This document shows positions 36,515 to 45,345 of a stretch of DNA of 56,501 nucleotides, one piece after another (the first letter of the stretch is position 1; the number at the start of each line of letters is the position of its first letter). The DNA comes from Bacillota bacterium (lineage in GTDB: Bacteria > Bacillota > Desulfotomaculia > Desulfotomaculales > Ammonificaceae): positions 1 through 56,501 of the forward strand of contig JBFMBK010000017.1 of assembly GCA_040755295.1 (NCBI GenBank), given 5' to 3'. The translations under genes and the position numbers were made by a program. The notes under the pieces are model-generated. The model saw only the letters and a program-made list of their open reading frames with translations, did not search any database and was not told where the DNA came from.

Positions 36515-39500
36515 ATGGGAGGATTCAGTCGTCGGGATTTCTTAAAACTTCTCGGCCTCGGAACGGCGGGCGTTCTCGGATATCCGATGGCCGGTTCCGC
36601 AGCAGAACTGCCCGCTGTGTCATTCGGCTACCACAAGCTGGTAACAGCCAGGGAGACGAGATCGGTTTGCGCTTATTGCGGCTGCGGCTGCGGCTTACTG
36701 GTTTACAGTAAAGGTAATAAGGTTGTTTCCATAGAAGGCGATCCGGACCACCCGATTAACGAGGGGGCTCTTTGCCCCAAAGGCACTTCAATCTCCGATG
36801 TTAACACCATCGTCGACGAAGGCAGGAACAGAACCGCAAACTCGCGCCGGGTGACCCAGGTGCTATACCGCGCTCGCGGCGGAACGGACTGGCAGGTCAA
36901 GGACTGGGACTGGGCGATTGAGGAGATCGCCAAACGCGTCAAGGCGACACGCGACGCCAACTTCGAAGAAAAGGACGCTAAAGGCGTCACCGTTAACCGT
37001 ACCCAGGCGATCGCCCACCTGGGAAGCGCGTCCCTGGACAATGAGGAAAACTACGCCATCCATAAGTTCCTCCGCGGCCTCGGGGTCATTAACATCGACC
37101 ACCACGCCCGTCTCTGACACTCCTCAACCGTGGCCGGTCTGGCCAACACATTTGGTAGAGGAGTAATGACCAACCACTTTATCGATTACAAGAACGCCGA
37201 TGCCGTTCTGATGATCGGTTCCAATTCCGCGGAATGCCATCCCATGTCGATGCGCTGGATTTTAAAGGGTAGGGAAACGCGCGGCACAAAGCTGATTGTG
37301 GTGGATCCGAGGTTCACCAAGAGCGCCGCTTTAGCTGATATTTACGCTCCCATCCGGCCCGGTACGGATATCGCTTTCCTTCTCGGAATTATGAACTACG
37401 CGATTGAAAACAACCTTTATCACAAAGAATATATCGTGAATTACACGAATGCCGCCTATCTGGTAAGCCCGGACTACAAACTCGATAACGGCCTGTTCTC
37501 GGGCGCGACCGTAAAGGACGGGAAGGTAACGTATGACACCAAGTCCTGGGGTTATCAAAAAGACGGCGAAACAATCAAAAAAGACCCCACCCTGACCGAC
37601 CCGAACTGCGTGTTCCAGGTTTTGAAAAGACACGTCGCCCGTTACGACATCAAGACCGTCTCCAGTATTACCGGGACGCCGGAGGACGTTTACAAGAAGG
37701 TGTGTGAAACCTACTGCGCAACGGGTACCCCGGGTAAGGCCGGCAATCTGATCTATGCCATGGGGATCACCCAGCATACGTACGGAAGCCAGAATGTGCG
37801 GGCTACGGCGATGCTCCAGCTTCTGTTGGGTAATATCGGCATCCCGGGCGGCGGTGTGAACGCGCAGCGGGGTGAGTCCAACGTGCAGGGCTCAACCGAT
37901 ATGGCGATGCTCTTTCACCTGCTGCCGGGGTATCTTGGCATGGTAGACGCCACAAAGCACACCAAGCTGCAGGACTACATCGATAAAGAAACCCCGAAGA
38001 CCAGCTACTGGTCCAACACGCCTAAGTTTTTTATCAGTCAACTGAAGGCCTGGTTCGGCGATAAGGCGACTAAGAAAAACGACTTTTGCTTCGACTGGCT
38101 GCCTAAAACGGACGGGGCCGACCACTCCCACGTGGCCATCTTCCAGGACATAGCGTCGTACAAGGTTAAAGGTTTGTTCGCCTGGGGGCAAAACCCGCTG
38201 GTCGGCGGTCCAACTGCTGAAGCGGAGCGGAAGGCGGTGGAAAACCTGAACTGGATGGTTGCGGTGGATGTTTTTGAGACCGAAACGGCGGCTTTCTGGA
38301 AGCGCCCCGGCGCCAACCCCAAACAGATCAATACCGAGGTCTTTTTACTGCCGGCAGCCTTTTCTTACGAAAAGGAAGGCACGGTTACCAACAGCGGCCG
38401 CTGGGCTCAGTTCCGCTGGAAGGCGGTAGATCCGCCGGGCGACGCCAAATCCGACCTCTGGATCGCGGACAGGCTGTATAAGGCCGTACGGAAGCTTTAT
38501 CAGGAGGGCGGAAAGTTCCCCGATCCGATTTTGAACATGGTATGGAATTACGATGCAACCGGTGTGGACGAGCCCGACGTGGCAAAGGTGGCTCTTGAGG
38601 TCAACGGCTATACGGTTGCGGACGGAAGCGCCCTGGCGACTTTCGCCAAGCTTACGGACGACGGCTCGACTGCATGCGGCTGCTGGATTTACGCCGGTTA
38701 CTGGGCGGTGGATGCCGACGAGAAGGTAGTGGCTGCGAAACGGCGCAACCGGACCGATAAAAGCGGTTTGGGTCTCTATCCCAAATGGTCTTTCGCCTGG
38801 CCGGTCAACCGCCGTATCGTTTACAACCGCTGCGCAACAGACCCCGCCGGGAAACCCTGGGATCCCACGAGGGCGCTTATGTCCTGGGACGGCGCGAAGT
38901 GGGTCAACAACGATGTTGCGGACTATAACGCCACGGTGTCCCCCGACAAAACCGCGGCGGGTCCTTTCATTATGATCCCGGAGGGCATAGGGCGGCTGTT
39001 CGGGGCGCAGTACGGAATCAGGGCCGCGGGCTTGAAGGAAGGGCCGCTGCCCGAGCATTACGAACCGGTGGAAAGCCCTGTGTCTAATGCGATGTCCAAG
39101 CAGCAGAACAACCCGATGATCCTGAGGCGCAAGGGCGCCTTCGACAAGGTGGCGGCCACGGCAAGCCCCGATTTCCCATATGTCCTTACGACGTACCGGA
39201 TGATCGAGCACTACCAGAGCGGCGCGGTGACCAGGAACTGTCCGTTGCTGGTGGAGCTTAATCCGGAGGTGTTCGTTGCTATATCGTCAAAACTGGCAGC
39301 GAAGCTGAAAATAAAAGCGGGAGATACCGTATCGGTATCCACAGCACGGGGCCAGATCAAATGCAAGGCATCCGTTCTGCCCGAGATCAACCCGCTCAAG
39401 GTGGGCGGGAGAGAGATCGAGATCGTCGGCGTACCCTGGCACTGGGGGTATCAGGGCCTCGGAAAGGGAGAATCGGCGAACGTGCTCACCGTTTCTCTCG

Positions 39501-39562
39501 GTGATGCGAACACCCAGATTCCGGAGTACAAGGCTTGTCTCTGCAATATCCGGAAGGCATAG
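36515..39562 (+). CDS. fdnG: selenocysteine formate dehydrogenase, catalytic subunit (FdnG type)
   Basis: A 1015-residue molybdenum- or tungsten-bis-MGD formate dehydrogenase oxidising formate to CO2. The N-terminus has a twin-arginine signal (SRRDFLKLLGLGTAGV), so the mature enzyme faces outside. A [4Fe-4S] site follows (C52, C55, C59, C87). Codon 201 is UGA at 37115-37117, in the context HHARL-Sec-HSSTVAGLANTFGRG, which matches the active-site selenocysteine of FdnG proteins. The frame continues unbroken to 39562. The molybdopterin dinucleotide-binding domain is in the last 150 residues (YRMIEHYQSGAVTRNCPLL). ATG 36515 follows GAGGGGAG. Downstream genes supply the iron-sulfur subunit and FdhE. 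No membrane cytochrome b subunit is in the window. Confidence 0.95.
37115..37164 (+). promoter_or_regulatory. bacterial SECIS element for UGA recoding
   Basis: UGA at 37115-37117 is followed at once by a hairpin. The outer stem is ACTCCTC (37119-37125) with GAGGAGT (37158-37164). The apical stem GGCC/GGCC encloses loop GGTCT (37136-37140). The E. coli fdhF element has the same GGUCU loop, which SelB binds, at a similar distance from UGA. This makes selenocysteine insertion near certain. Confidence 0.9.
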
Positions 39563-39625
39563 ATGAGTGTTGCAAGAAACAAGATGCCAGGGGCTATACA
39601 ATCTCAAAGAAAGGATGGTTAGGAG

Positions 39626-40327
39626 ATGGCTAAAGGCGTACTCGTAGATCTCGCGCAGTGTATAGGCTGTCGGAGTTGCCAGGTGGCCTGCAAGCAGTGG
39701 AATGATCTCCCGGCGGCGAAGACTTCATTCAGCGCCACTCGTGATAACCCTTTAAAGTTGTCAAAGACGACCTGGACGAAAGTTGAGCATAAATTCCTGA
39801 ACACAAAAGAGGGACTGCAGTGGAAGTTTGTTAAAAGACAGTGCATGCACTGTTTGGAACCGGCTTGTGCGGCGGCGTGTTTCATGGGCGTCCTTAAGAA
39901 AACGCCCGAAGGCCCGGTCATCGTGGTTAACAACAAGTGCATCGGGTGTTACTACTGCAACGTCGCCTGTCCCTTCGAGGTGCCCAATTACGAATGGATC
40001 AAGGGAGTGCCGCGGGTTCAGAAATGCCGTCTTTGTTACGATCCGGGCGGGGAGTATGACCGGCTTGGACAAAACCGGAAGCCCGCTTGCGTGACGGCGT
40101 GCACCACGGGGGCTTTGAAGTTCGGGGACCGGGAAGAACTGCTTGCGGAAGCCAAGAGCCGCATCAGCGGCAACGCTAAGTATGTCGATTATGTTTACGG
40201 TGAAAAAGACGAAGGCGGTACGTCCTGGCTTTACATATCGAGCGTTCCTTTTGTGGAACTTGGTTTCCCGGACAAATCCAAGGGCGCCAGGTTGTGGCAC
40301 ACGATGCACAGCGCCAAGACCGGTTAA
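39626..40327 (+). CDS. formate dehydrogenase iron-sulfur subunit
   Basis: A 233-residue ferredoxin-like subunit with ligands for four [4Fe-4S] clusters: CIGCRSCQVAC, CMHCLEPACAAAC, CIGCYYCNVAC, and CRLC with CVTAC. It carries electrons from the catalytic subunit. Unlike FdnH it has no C-terminal membrane helix and has no signal of its own, so it probably crosses the membrane with the Tat-borne catalytic subunit. It lies 63 bases behind that gene. The gap includes a GAGTGTTGCAAGAAAC half-palindrome. Confidence 0.93.
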   Translation: MAKGVLVDLAQCIGCRSCQVACKQWNDLPAAKTSFSATRDNPLKLSKTTWTKVEHKFLNTKEGLQWKFVKRQCMHCLEPACAAACFMGVLKKTPEGPVIVVNNKCIGCYYCNVACPFEVPNYEWIKGVPRVQKCRLCYDPGGEYDRLGQNRKPACVTACTTGALKFGDREELLAEAKSRISGNAKYVDYVYGEKDEGGTSWLYISSVPFVELGFPDKSKGARLWHTMHSAKTG

Positions 40328-40360
40328 AAGCCTTACACATTATCGACGCGGAGGCAGTAA

Positions 40361-41215
40361 ATGGAAGTTGAGCAGAAGTTTTCCCTCGATGACGTTATGT
40401 CGGTGTGGAGGGAACTCCTGGGTTTGAAGGATATGGTCAAGCCTTACATCACCAGGGCTCCGGGCCAAAACGACACCGATCGGTGGATCGCCGGAATGCC
40501 GTGGTTGATGATAGTTCCGCCCCGCATAGAAGAAGAACTCTTTTTCGGGGTAATTGATCGGATTTCCGGTGTTTTGAGGGACATGTATCCTCAACTGACG
40601 GAAGAAGTGGCAAACGGACTCGACGTCCTTCCCGAAGGACATTCGGAACGGCAGGCTTTCCTGGAGGGAATCCTGAAAAGGATCGAGTGTAAGGATGGCC
40701 GGGAAGACCCCTTTACATCTGTACCTTCCACGGAAATGGCCGGTTTTTTCGTAGGAGCTGCGGCGAAACTGTTTATGCGCGGTTATGCCGGTACGGTTTC
40801 CGCATGGGTTGAGGATGAGAAATGGCAGCGGGGCATCTGCCCGGTATGCGGCAGTCACCCGAGTTTTTCCGAAATAGAAGGGGAGCGCCGGGTGCGGTAT
40901 TTGTACTGCGACCTTTGCGGCACAAGGTGGAGATACAACAGGATCGGGTGCCCTTTCTGCGAAAAGAGCGATGAGGAGCAGAAACTGTTGGTGCTTGAAG
41001 GGAGCCAACAATACCGTGTCTATTTATGTGAGAACTGCCGGAGCTATCTCAAGGCTGTTGACGCAAGGCACAGCCGGCCGGAAGATCTCCTGCTTGAAAA
41101 CATCAAAACCATGTTTATAGATCTTCTTCTTGCCCGTGAAGGGTATGGTAATGCTGCCTGCAACGGTGAATCGACAGATGCGACCAGGGGAGGTAAATCC
41201 CTTTCAGGCCCATAG
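40361..41215 (+). CDS. fdhE: formate dehydrogenase accessory protein FdhE
   Basis: A 284-residue FdhE. Four CxxC pairs that bind iron are present: CPVCGSHP, CDLCGTRW, CPFCEKS and CENCRS, in the C-terminal half. FdhE is a cytoplasmic chaperone needed for the maturation of Tat-exported formate dehydrogenases, in agreement with the signal on the catalytic subunit. ATG with GGAGG 7 bases upstream, 33 bases after the iron-sulfur gene, so one transcript. Confidence 0.93.
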   Translation: MEVEQKFSLDDVMSVWRELLGLKDMVKPYITRAPGQNDTDRWIAGMPWLMIVPPRIEEELFFGVIDRISGVLRDMYPQLTEEVANGLDVLPEGHSERQAFLEGILKRIECKDGREDPFTSVPSTEMAGFFVGAAAKLFMRGYAGTVSAWVEDEKWQRGICPVCGSHPSFSEIEGERRVRYLYCDLCGTRWRYNRIGCPFCEKSDEEQKLLVLEGSQQYRVYLCENCRSYLKAVDARHSRPEDLLLENIKTMFIDLLLAREGYGNAACNGESTDATRGGKSLSGP

Positions 41216-41299
41216 CGGGAGGGCTGCCGCAGCCGGAAGCCCTTCTTCCCGACGGAAGCCGGGGGATCCTCCAAAATCACGGTGAAAGGAGTTAAACGG

Positions 41300-41707
41300 A
41301 TGAAAAGACTCTTATTCGGCCTTGCGCTGGCGGTAGCCGGATTGATTGTGGTCGGACTCACTAACCAGGGCTCGGACCCCGTGAACGCGACCCCTTCGAT
41401 GGGAAGCAATTGCGCTGCTTGTCACGGGTCGAATATTCCCGGGACAACAACAAAACCGACTACGACAACCACAAAACCGACCACGACAACCACAAAACCG
41501 ACCACGACAACCACAAAACCGGCGACAACGACTACGACTTGCGCGAAGTGCCATCCCACGGTTAAGAGCCCCTCGTCCGGCATGTCTTGCGAGACCTGTC
41601 ACAGTGGCGGCGCGGCGCACATGAAGGCGCCGACGAAAGTCAAGGTAAAAGCGACTTTACAGGGGGCACAGGCCTGCGCATCCTGTCACAAGGGCGCGAA
41701 TAGATAA
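41300..41707 (+). CDS. secreted tetrahaem c-type cytochrome with Thr-Pro repeat linker
   Basis: A 135-residue protein with a signal sequence (MKRLLFGLALAVAGLIVVG) and four CxxCH haem sites: CAACH, CAKCH, CETCH and CASCH. Between the first and second lie four copies of a seven-residue KPTTTTT unit, a flexible linker. I prefer ATG 41300 (8 bases after AAAGGAG) over GTG 41282. It follows fdhE by 84 bases and is followed by a terminator, so it ends the formate operon. Since no cytochrome b subunit is present, it is a candidate electron acceptor of the exported dehydrogenase, by inference. Confidence 0.85.
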   Translation: MKRLLFGLALAVAGLIVVGLTNQGSDPVNATPSMGSNCAACHGSNIPGTTTKPTTTTTKPTTTTTKPTTTTTKPATTTTTCAKCHPTVKSPSSGMSCETCHSGGAAHMKAPTKVKVKATLQGAQACASCHKGANR

Positions 41708-41734
41708 GTAGAAATAATAGCCTTACGAACACCA

Positions 41735-41770
41735 GGGGGAAACTTTAAACGGTTTCTCCCTTCTTATTTT
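41735..41770 (+). terminator. terminator of the formate dehydrogenase operon
   Basis: GGGGGAAAC (41735-41743) pairs with GTTTCTCCC (41752-41760, one G-T), then TTCTTATTTT. It lies 30 bases after the cytochrome stop. Confidence 0.85.
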
Positions 41771-41814
41771 AAAAGACTGATTGTGGGTAATTCTAAAAGA
41801 GGAGGTGGTACACA

Positions 41815-42387
41815 TTGCGTCCTTTATCGCAAATTTTCCTGACCGTATTATTAATCCTGTTTATCGCCAATGCGGCGCGGGCTGATCAGTACCGTGCCGA
41901 GCCGCAGGAATGCAGGGTCGTGTGCTACGGCACATATCTTGCCGTTCCTTTTGATGATTTCGCCATCCTTACGGGGAACGGGGCCGGTGTTCTGCGGTTT
42001 TACAGCCCGTTCTTTCCACGGCATTCGCGGGAGGTTTCGATACAAAGCCGTCTATCGTCAGGCCAGCCATTTAAGGAAGAACTGGTCAGAAGATGGACTT
42101 CCGAAGCCGAGTCCTTCATCCGGAAAACCGGGGCGCAGGCGGAACCGATGAAATGCTGGGGGGCTCCCAATTGGAAGATACTGCTACCTGAAAACGGCGG
42201 ACCAAGGGTTACGACAAAAGAATTCAGTGACCGAGACCGGGCGAGGATGTATCGGTGGTGGAACGCAGAGCTTGTCGACTTCAGGGCCGCGCCCAGGAGG
42301 GGGTGGGACCTTCTGTCCAACCCCGTTTCCGGAAGAGCGGTATACACGCTCCGTTTGTATTCTTCGGGTTATCACCTGGGAGAGTAA
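41815..42387 (+). CDS. secreted hypothetical protein
   Basis: A 190-residue protein with a signal peptide (SQIFLTVLLILFIANAARA). The mature part has two cysteines near the start (ECRVVC) and one in the middle (MKCWGAP), and a mixed, rather basic sequence (FRAAPRRGWDLLSNPVSGRAVYTL). I do not recognise a family. It starts with TTG after GAGGAGGTGG. It stands alone between the formate terminator and a palindromic repeat that begins in its last codons. It could be an exported partner of the redox genes, but only position suggests so. Confidence 0.6.
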   Translation: MRPLSQIFLTVLLILFIANAARADQYRAEPQECRVVCYGTYLAVPFDDFAILTGNGAGVLRFYSPFFPRHSREVSIQSRLSSGQPFKEELVRRWTSEAESFIRKTGAQAEPMKCWGAPNWKILLPENGGPRVTTKEFSDRDRARMYRWWNAELVDFRAAPRRGWDLLSNPVSGRAVYTLRLYSSGYHLGE

Positions 42388-42441
42388 TGCAAAACAAACT
42401 AATCCGGTAGAAAGACAACCCAACGTCTTGCAACAGTCTCC
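42380..42441 (+). repeat. short GTTTTGCAAC-family palindromic element
   Basis: The left arm GAGAGTAATGCAAAAC (42380-42395) includes the TAA stop of the preceding gene; the right arm is GTCTTGCAACAGTCTCC (42425-42441). It lies directly after the gene, as do the copies at 28284 and 50890. Confidence 0.55.
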
Positions 42442-42495
42442 TGCCGGAAGAGCAAGGGGCCGGGCGAACCGGTCTAACGAAAGGACGTGTCACCG

Positions 42496-43506
42496 GTGCC
42501 TTCTTTCGTCCCAGAGGTATTGATGGTACATAAAACCGCACTCGACTACCCACTAGGCAGGGATGTGAAAAAGCGGCTGGAGGACCGGGGCGTACATACG
42601 ATTGTTTACGACGGGAAAATACCTGCACTGGTCCGGAAATCGTTCAGAGAAGGTTTTCTGTGCAGTAAGAGGATGATGGTTCTCTCCGTCTGGAAGGATC
42701 GCGGCTTTCAGACCTGCAGGCCGTCGGCCGATTACCAGTTGCCGCTGGTTTCCGGATGCCCGGGATTGTGCGAGTACTGCTATCTCAATACGAACCTCGG
42801 GCGCAGGCCGTATATAAAGATAAACGTTAATGTCGGGGACGTCCTGCGCCGGGCAGGAGAATACGTGAGGGAGCGCCTGCCGGAAGCCACGGTCTTCGAA
42901 GGCGCGGCAACGTCGGACCCCGTTGCGGTTGAGGGTTGGACGGGGTCGCTCCGCAGGGCGGTGGAATTCATCGCATCACTCGACGGCGCCGGGTTTCGTT
43001 TTGTTACGAAATACACCGACGTTGAGGGACTTACGGGAATCACACACGGCGGCAAGACGGAAATAAGGTTCAGTATTAACTGCGATCCGGTGATCGCGAA
43101 GTATGAAACGGGTGTGCCGCGTCTGACTTCGAGGCTCAAAGCCGCCGGGGTTTGCGCCCGCGCCGGGTATCCGGTCGGTTTTTTGGTCGCGCCCATATTC
43201 TACTTCGAGGGATGGCGCGGGGAATACAAAAGGATGTTAAGAGCAGCAGCGGAACAACTTGGGAATAACATATCCACCTTTGAACTCATTACCCATCGTT
43301 TTACCGTCCGGTCCAGGGATATAATCCGGCAGGCGTACCCGGAAACGCAGGTTCCCCTGGACGAAACGGAGCGCGTTTTCAAGTTCGGACAGTTCGGTTA
43401 CGGGAAATACGTCTACCCCCCGGAGTTGTACGCTGAAATAAAGGAGTTTTTCACCGCAATAATAGCCGAATTATTTCCACGCGCCAGGATGCTCTATTTC
43501 GTCTGA
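42496..43506 (+). CDS. splB: spore photoproduct lyase
   Basis: A 336-residue radical SAM enzyme that splits the thymine spore photoproduct during germination. The radical SAM cluster is in SGCPGLCEYCYLNT, the C-x3-C-x2-C form peculiar to SplB, and the order of motifs (KPSADY-like RPSADYQLPLVSG, VNVGDVLRRAGEY, RFSINCDPVI, FELITHRFT) follows Bacillus SplB to the end. GTG 42496 is the likely start since AAAGGAC lies about 10 bases before; GTG 42487 sits on that site. It is strong evidence of sporulation in the host. Confidence 0.93.
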   Translation: MPSFVPEVLMVHKTALDYPLGRDVKKRLEDRGVHTIVYDGKIPALVRKSFREGFLCSKRMMVLSVWKDRGFQTCRPSADYQLPLVSGCPGLCEYCYLNTNLGRRPYIKINVNVGDVLRRAGEYVRERLPEATVFEGAATSDPVAVEGWTGSLRRAVEFIASLDGAGFRFVTKYTDVEGLTGITHGGKTEIRFSINCDPVIAKYETGVPRLTSRLKAAGVCARAGYPVGFLVAPIFYFEGWRGEYKRMLRAAAEQLGNNISTFELITHRFTVRSRDIIRQAYPETQVPLDETERVFKFGQFGYGKYVYPPELYAEIKEFFTAIIAELFPRARMLYFV

Positions 43507-43659
43507 CCCTACAAAAAGCCGTAATGGGGTAAACCCGTCAAGGGAAGGCTCCCCCCCGAAGAACGGCGGTTATTTTTACGAAAAAACTTTTGTTCAGCCT
43601 TTGATGGGTTGTGGCGCGTCCCGGCACGTGGTACCATGGTTCAAGAAAATATTAGTTGT

Positions 43660-43912
43660 AAGTCGCGGGTCAAGTCCTCAGTCGGAAGTCCTAAGTCCAG
43701 GAAGGAGTCACGAAACGGAGATTGAGTCACCAGTCTTCAGTCGAAATTCCTGAGTCCGAAGAACAGTCACGAGTTGCGGGTCTGGAAGTAAAAGAGATAC
43801 GGATTATAGTTGCGGGTTCCTGGTTCCGGATTCCTGGTTCCGATTCTTATTCGATATTCTATGTTCTATGTTCTAACTGCTAACTACCGGCTATGAATTC
43901 TAACCTTGAACG
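43660..43912 (+). repeat. heptad-repeat spacer (splB-moeA)
   Basis: Tracts of AGTCCTC/AGTCGGA, AGTCACG/GTTGCGG, TTCCTGG/TTCCGGA, TTCTATG and finally TTGAACG. The unit families are repeated twice in part, making this one of the longest spacers. The frame open from 43893 begins inside it. Confidence 0.8.
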
Positions 43913-43994
43913 AATCCATAAGGCTTGCGCTCAAGCTAATAGCGTAAAAAACAGAAAAGCAACCTATCGTAAAGTCTTAAGGCGGGGGATAAGA

Positions 43995-45221
43995 TTGCTG
44001 TTTACCACTCTGACGGTTGAAGAGGCGCGGAATAAGGTCAAGGAATGCATAAAACCGTTGCCCGTCGAACGGGTGACGCTCGGTGCGGCATCGGGCAGGG
44101 TGGTGGCGGAGGAGATTCATGCGCCGGAAGACGTGCCCGGTTTTGACCGTGCGACCATGGACGGATTTGCGGTGCGGGCGCAGGATACCTTTGGCGCTAC
44201 GGAGGGACTCCCCGCATACCTGAGGGTGACGGGTGAGGTCTTGATGGGCCGTGCCCCTGAAGGGGCGGTGCATCCCGGCGAGGCCTGGCGGATACCCACC
44301 GGCGGGATGTTGCCGGAAGCGGCTGACGCGGTGGTAATGGTCGAATACACCGAAGAGGCGGGTCCCAGCAATCAGGGCTCTGAGTGCTGGGTTGCGGTTT
44401 TGCGGCCGGTGGCGCCGGGGGAGAACCTGGTACGCAGAGGTGAGGACGCGCGGTCCGGCGAGAAACTGATCGCGGCGGGGATGCGGCTACGGGCTCAGGA
44501 CATCGGGCTTCTCGCCGCCTGCGGCGTAGGAATGGTGCCGGTGCGGCGTCGGCCCGTGGCGGCGATAATCGGTACCGGCGACGAGGTTGTGGGTACGGAA
44601 GTCGCGCTTAAACCCGGACAGGTGCGCGACGTTAATACGGTGGCGCTTGCGGCGGCGGTGGAGGCCGCGGGCGGGCGCCCCGAGGTGTACGGCGTGGTGC
44701 CGGACGAACTCCCGGCGCTGCAAGCCGCGTTGCAGCGGGCGGTAGCGGGCAGCGATATGGTTCTCCTGTCGGGAGGCAGTTCGGTTGGGACGCGCGACCT
44801 GACGCTTTCAGCAATCTCTTCGCTGGCCCAGGCAGAAGTCTTGTTCCACGGCCTCGCCGTGCGTCCCGGAAAGCCAACCGTCGGGGCGGTGGTAGGCGGC
44901 AAGATGGTTTTCGGCCTGCCGGGTCACCCGGTATCGGCGCTTGTGGTCTTTGAGGTGTTGGTGAAGCCTTTTATCGAACAGGAAGGCTGCCGTCGCTTAC
45001 CCCTGAAGGCGGTGCTAAAGCGTTCCCTGCATTCGGCGCCCGGCCGTGAGGACTATGTAAGGGTACGGTTGACTTTGGAAAACGGCGGGTTGGCGGCCGA
45101 ACCGGTCCTGGGCAAATCTGGCCTGATCGCCACGTTGAGCCGCGCCGACGCCCTCGTGCGCCTGCCGCTTGACGCCGAAGGGGCGCAGGCGGGCGAAATG
45201 GTGGATGTTTTTCTGACATAA
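43995..45221 (+). CDS. moeA: molybdopterin molybdotransferase MoeA
   Basis: A 408-residue MoeA that inserts molybdate into adenylylated molybdopterin. Motifs: LTVEEARNKVKECI at the start, DRATMDGFAVRA near residue 55, TGDEVV near 195, LSGGSSVGTRD near 258 and KPGKPT-like RPGKPTVGAV and GLPGHPVS near 295-320. The frame opens 34 codons earlier inside the repeat spacer; TTG 43995 with GGGGG 6 bases upstream gives the family length. It is the first of four cofactor genes that serve the formate dehydrogenase. Confidence 0.93.
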   Translation: MLFTTLTVEEARNKVKECIKPLPVERVTLGAASGRVVAEEIHAPEDVPGFDRATMDGFAVRAQDTFGATEGLPAYLRVTGEVLMGRAPEGAVHPGEAWRIPTGGMLPEAADAVVMVEYTEEAGPSNQGSECWVAVLRPVAPGENLVRRGEDARSGEKLIAAGMRLRAQDIGLLAACGVGMVPVRRRPVAAIIGTGDEVVGTEVALKPGQVRDVNTVALAAAVEAAGGRPEVYGVVPDELPALQAALQRAVAGSDMVLLSGGSSVGTRDLTLSAISSLAQAEVLFHGLAVRPGKPTVGAVVGGKMVFGLPGHPVSALVVFEVLVKPFIEQEGCRRLPLKAVLKRSLHSAPGREDYVRVRLTLENGGLAAEPVLGKSGLIATLSRADALVRLPLDAEGAQAGEMVDVFLT

Positions 45222-45227
45222 TCACGA

Positions 45228-45332
45228 GTCCGCAAGAGGAAGTATTCTATATTCTGACTTCTATATTCTGTCTACTGTCTACCAAATACTGACTACTGAA
45301 TTCTAACTTTGAACGTTGAACTTTGAACTTTT
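45228..45332 (+). repeat. heptad-repeat spacer (moeA-moeA2)
   Basis: Mostly ATTCTAT/ATTCTGA and CTGACTA-type units, then TTGAACG/TTGAACT, ending at the GGAGG of the next gene. It lacks the AGTCCTG tract. Confidence 0.75.
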
Positions 45333-45345
45333 TCGGAGGTTGGAA

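Noticed and set aside
37115-37117. Stop codon splitting the formate dehydrogenase gene into two pieces
   Set aside because: The frame continues without shift, the UGA is at the family's selenocysteine position and a SECIS hairpin follows; it is one gene.
38345-39211. A 288-codon frame antisense within the formate dehydrogenase gene
   Set aside because: Shadow frame with arginine-rich, unrecognisable product.
41450-41540. A DNA repeat array in its own right
   Set aside because: The 21-bp units are in frame and encode the Thr-Pro linker of the cytochrome.
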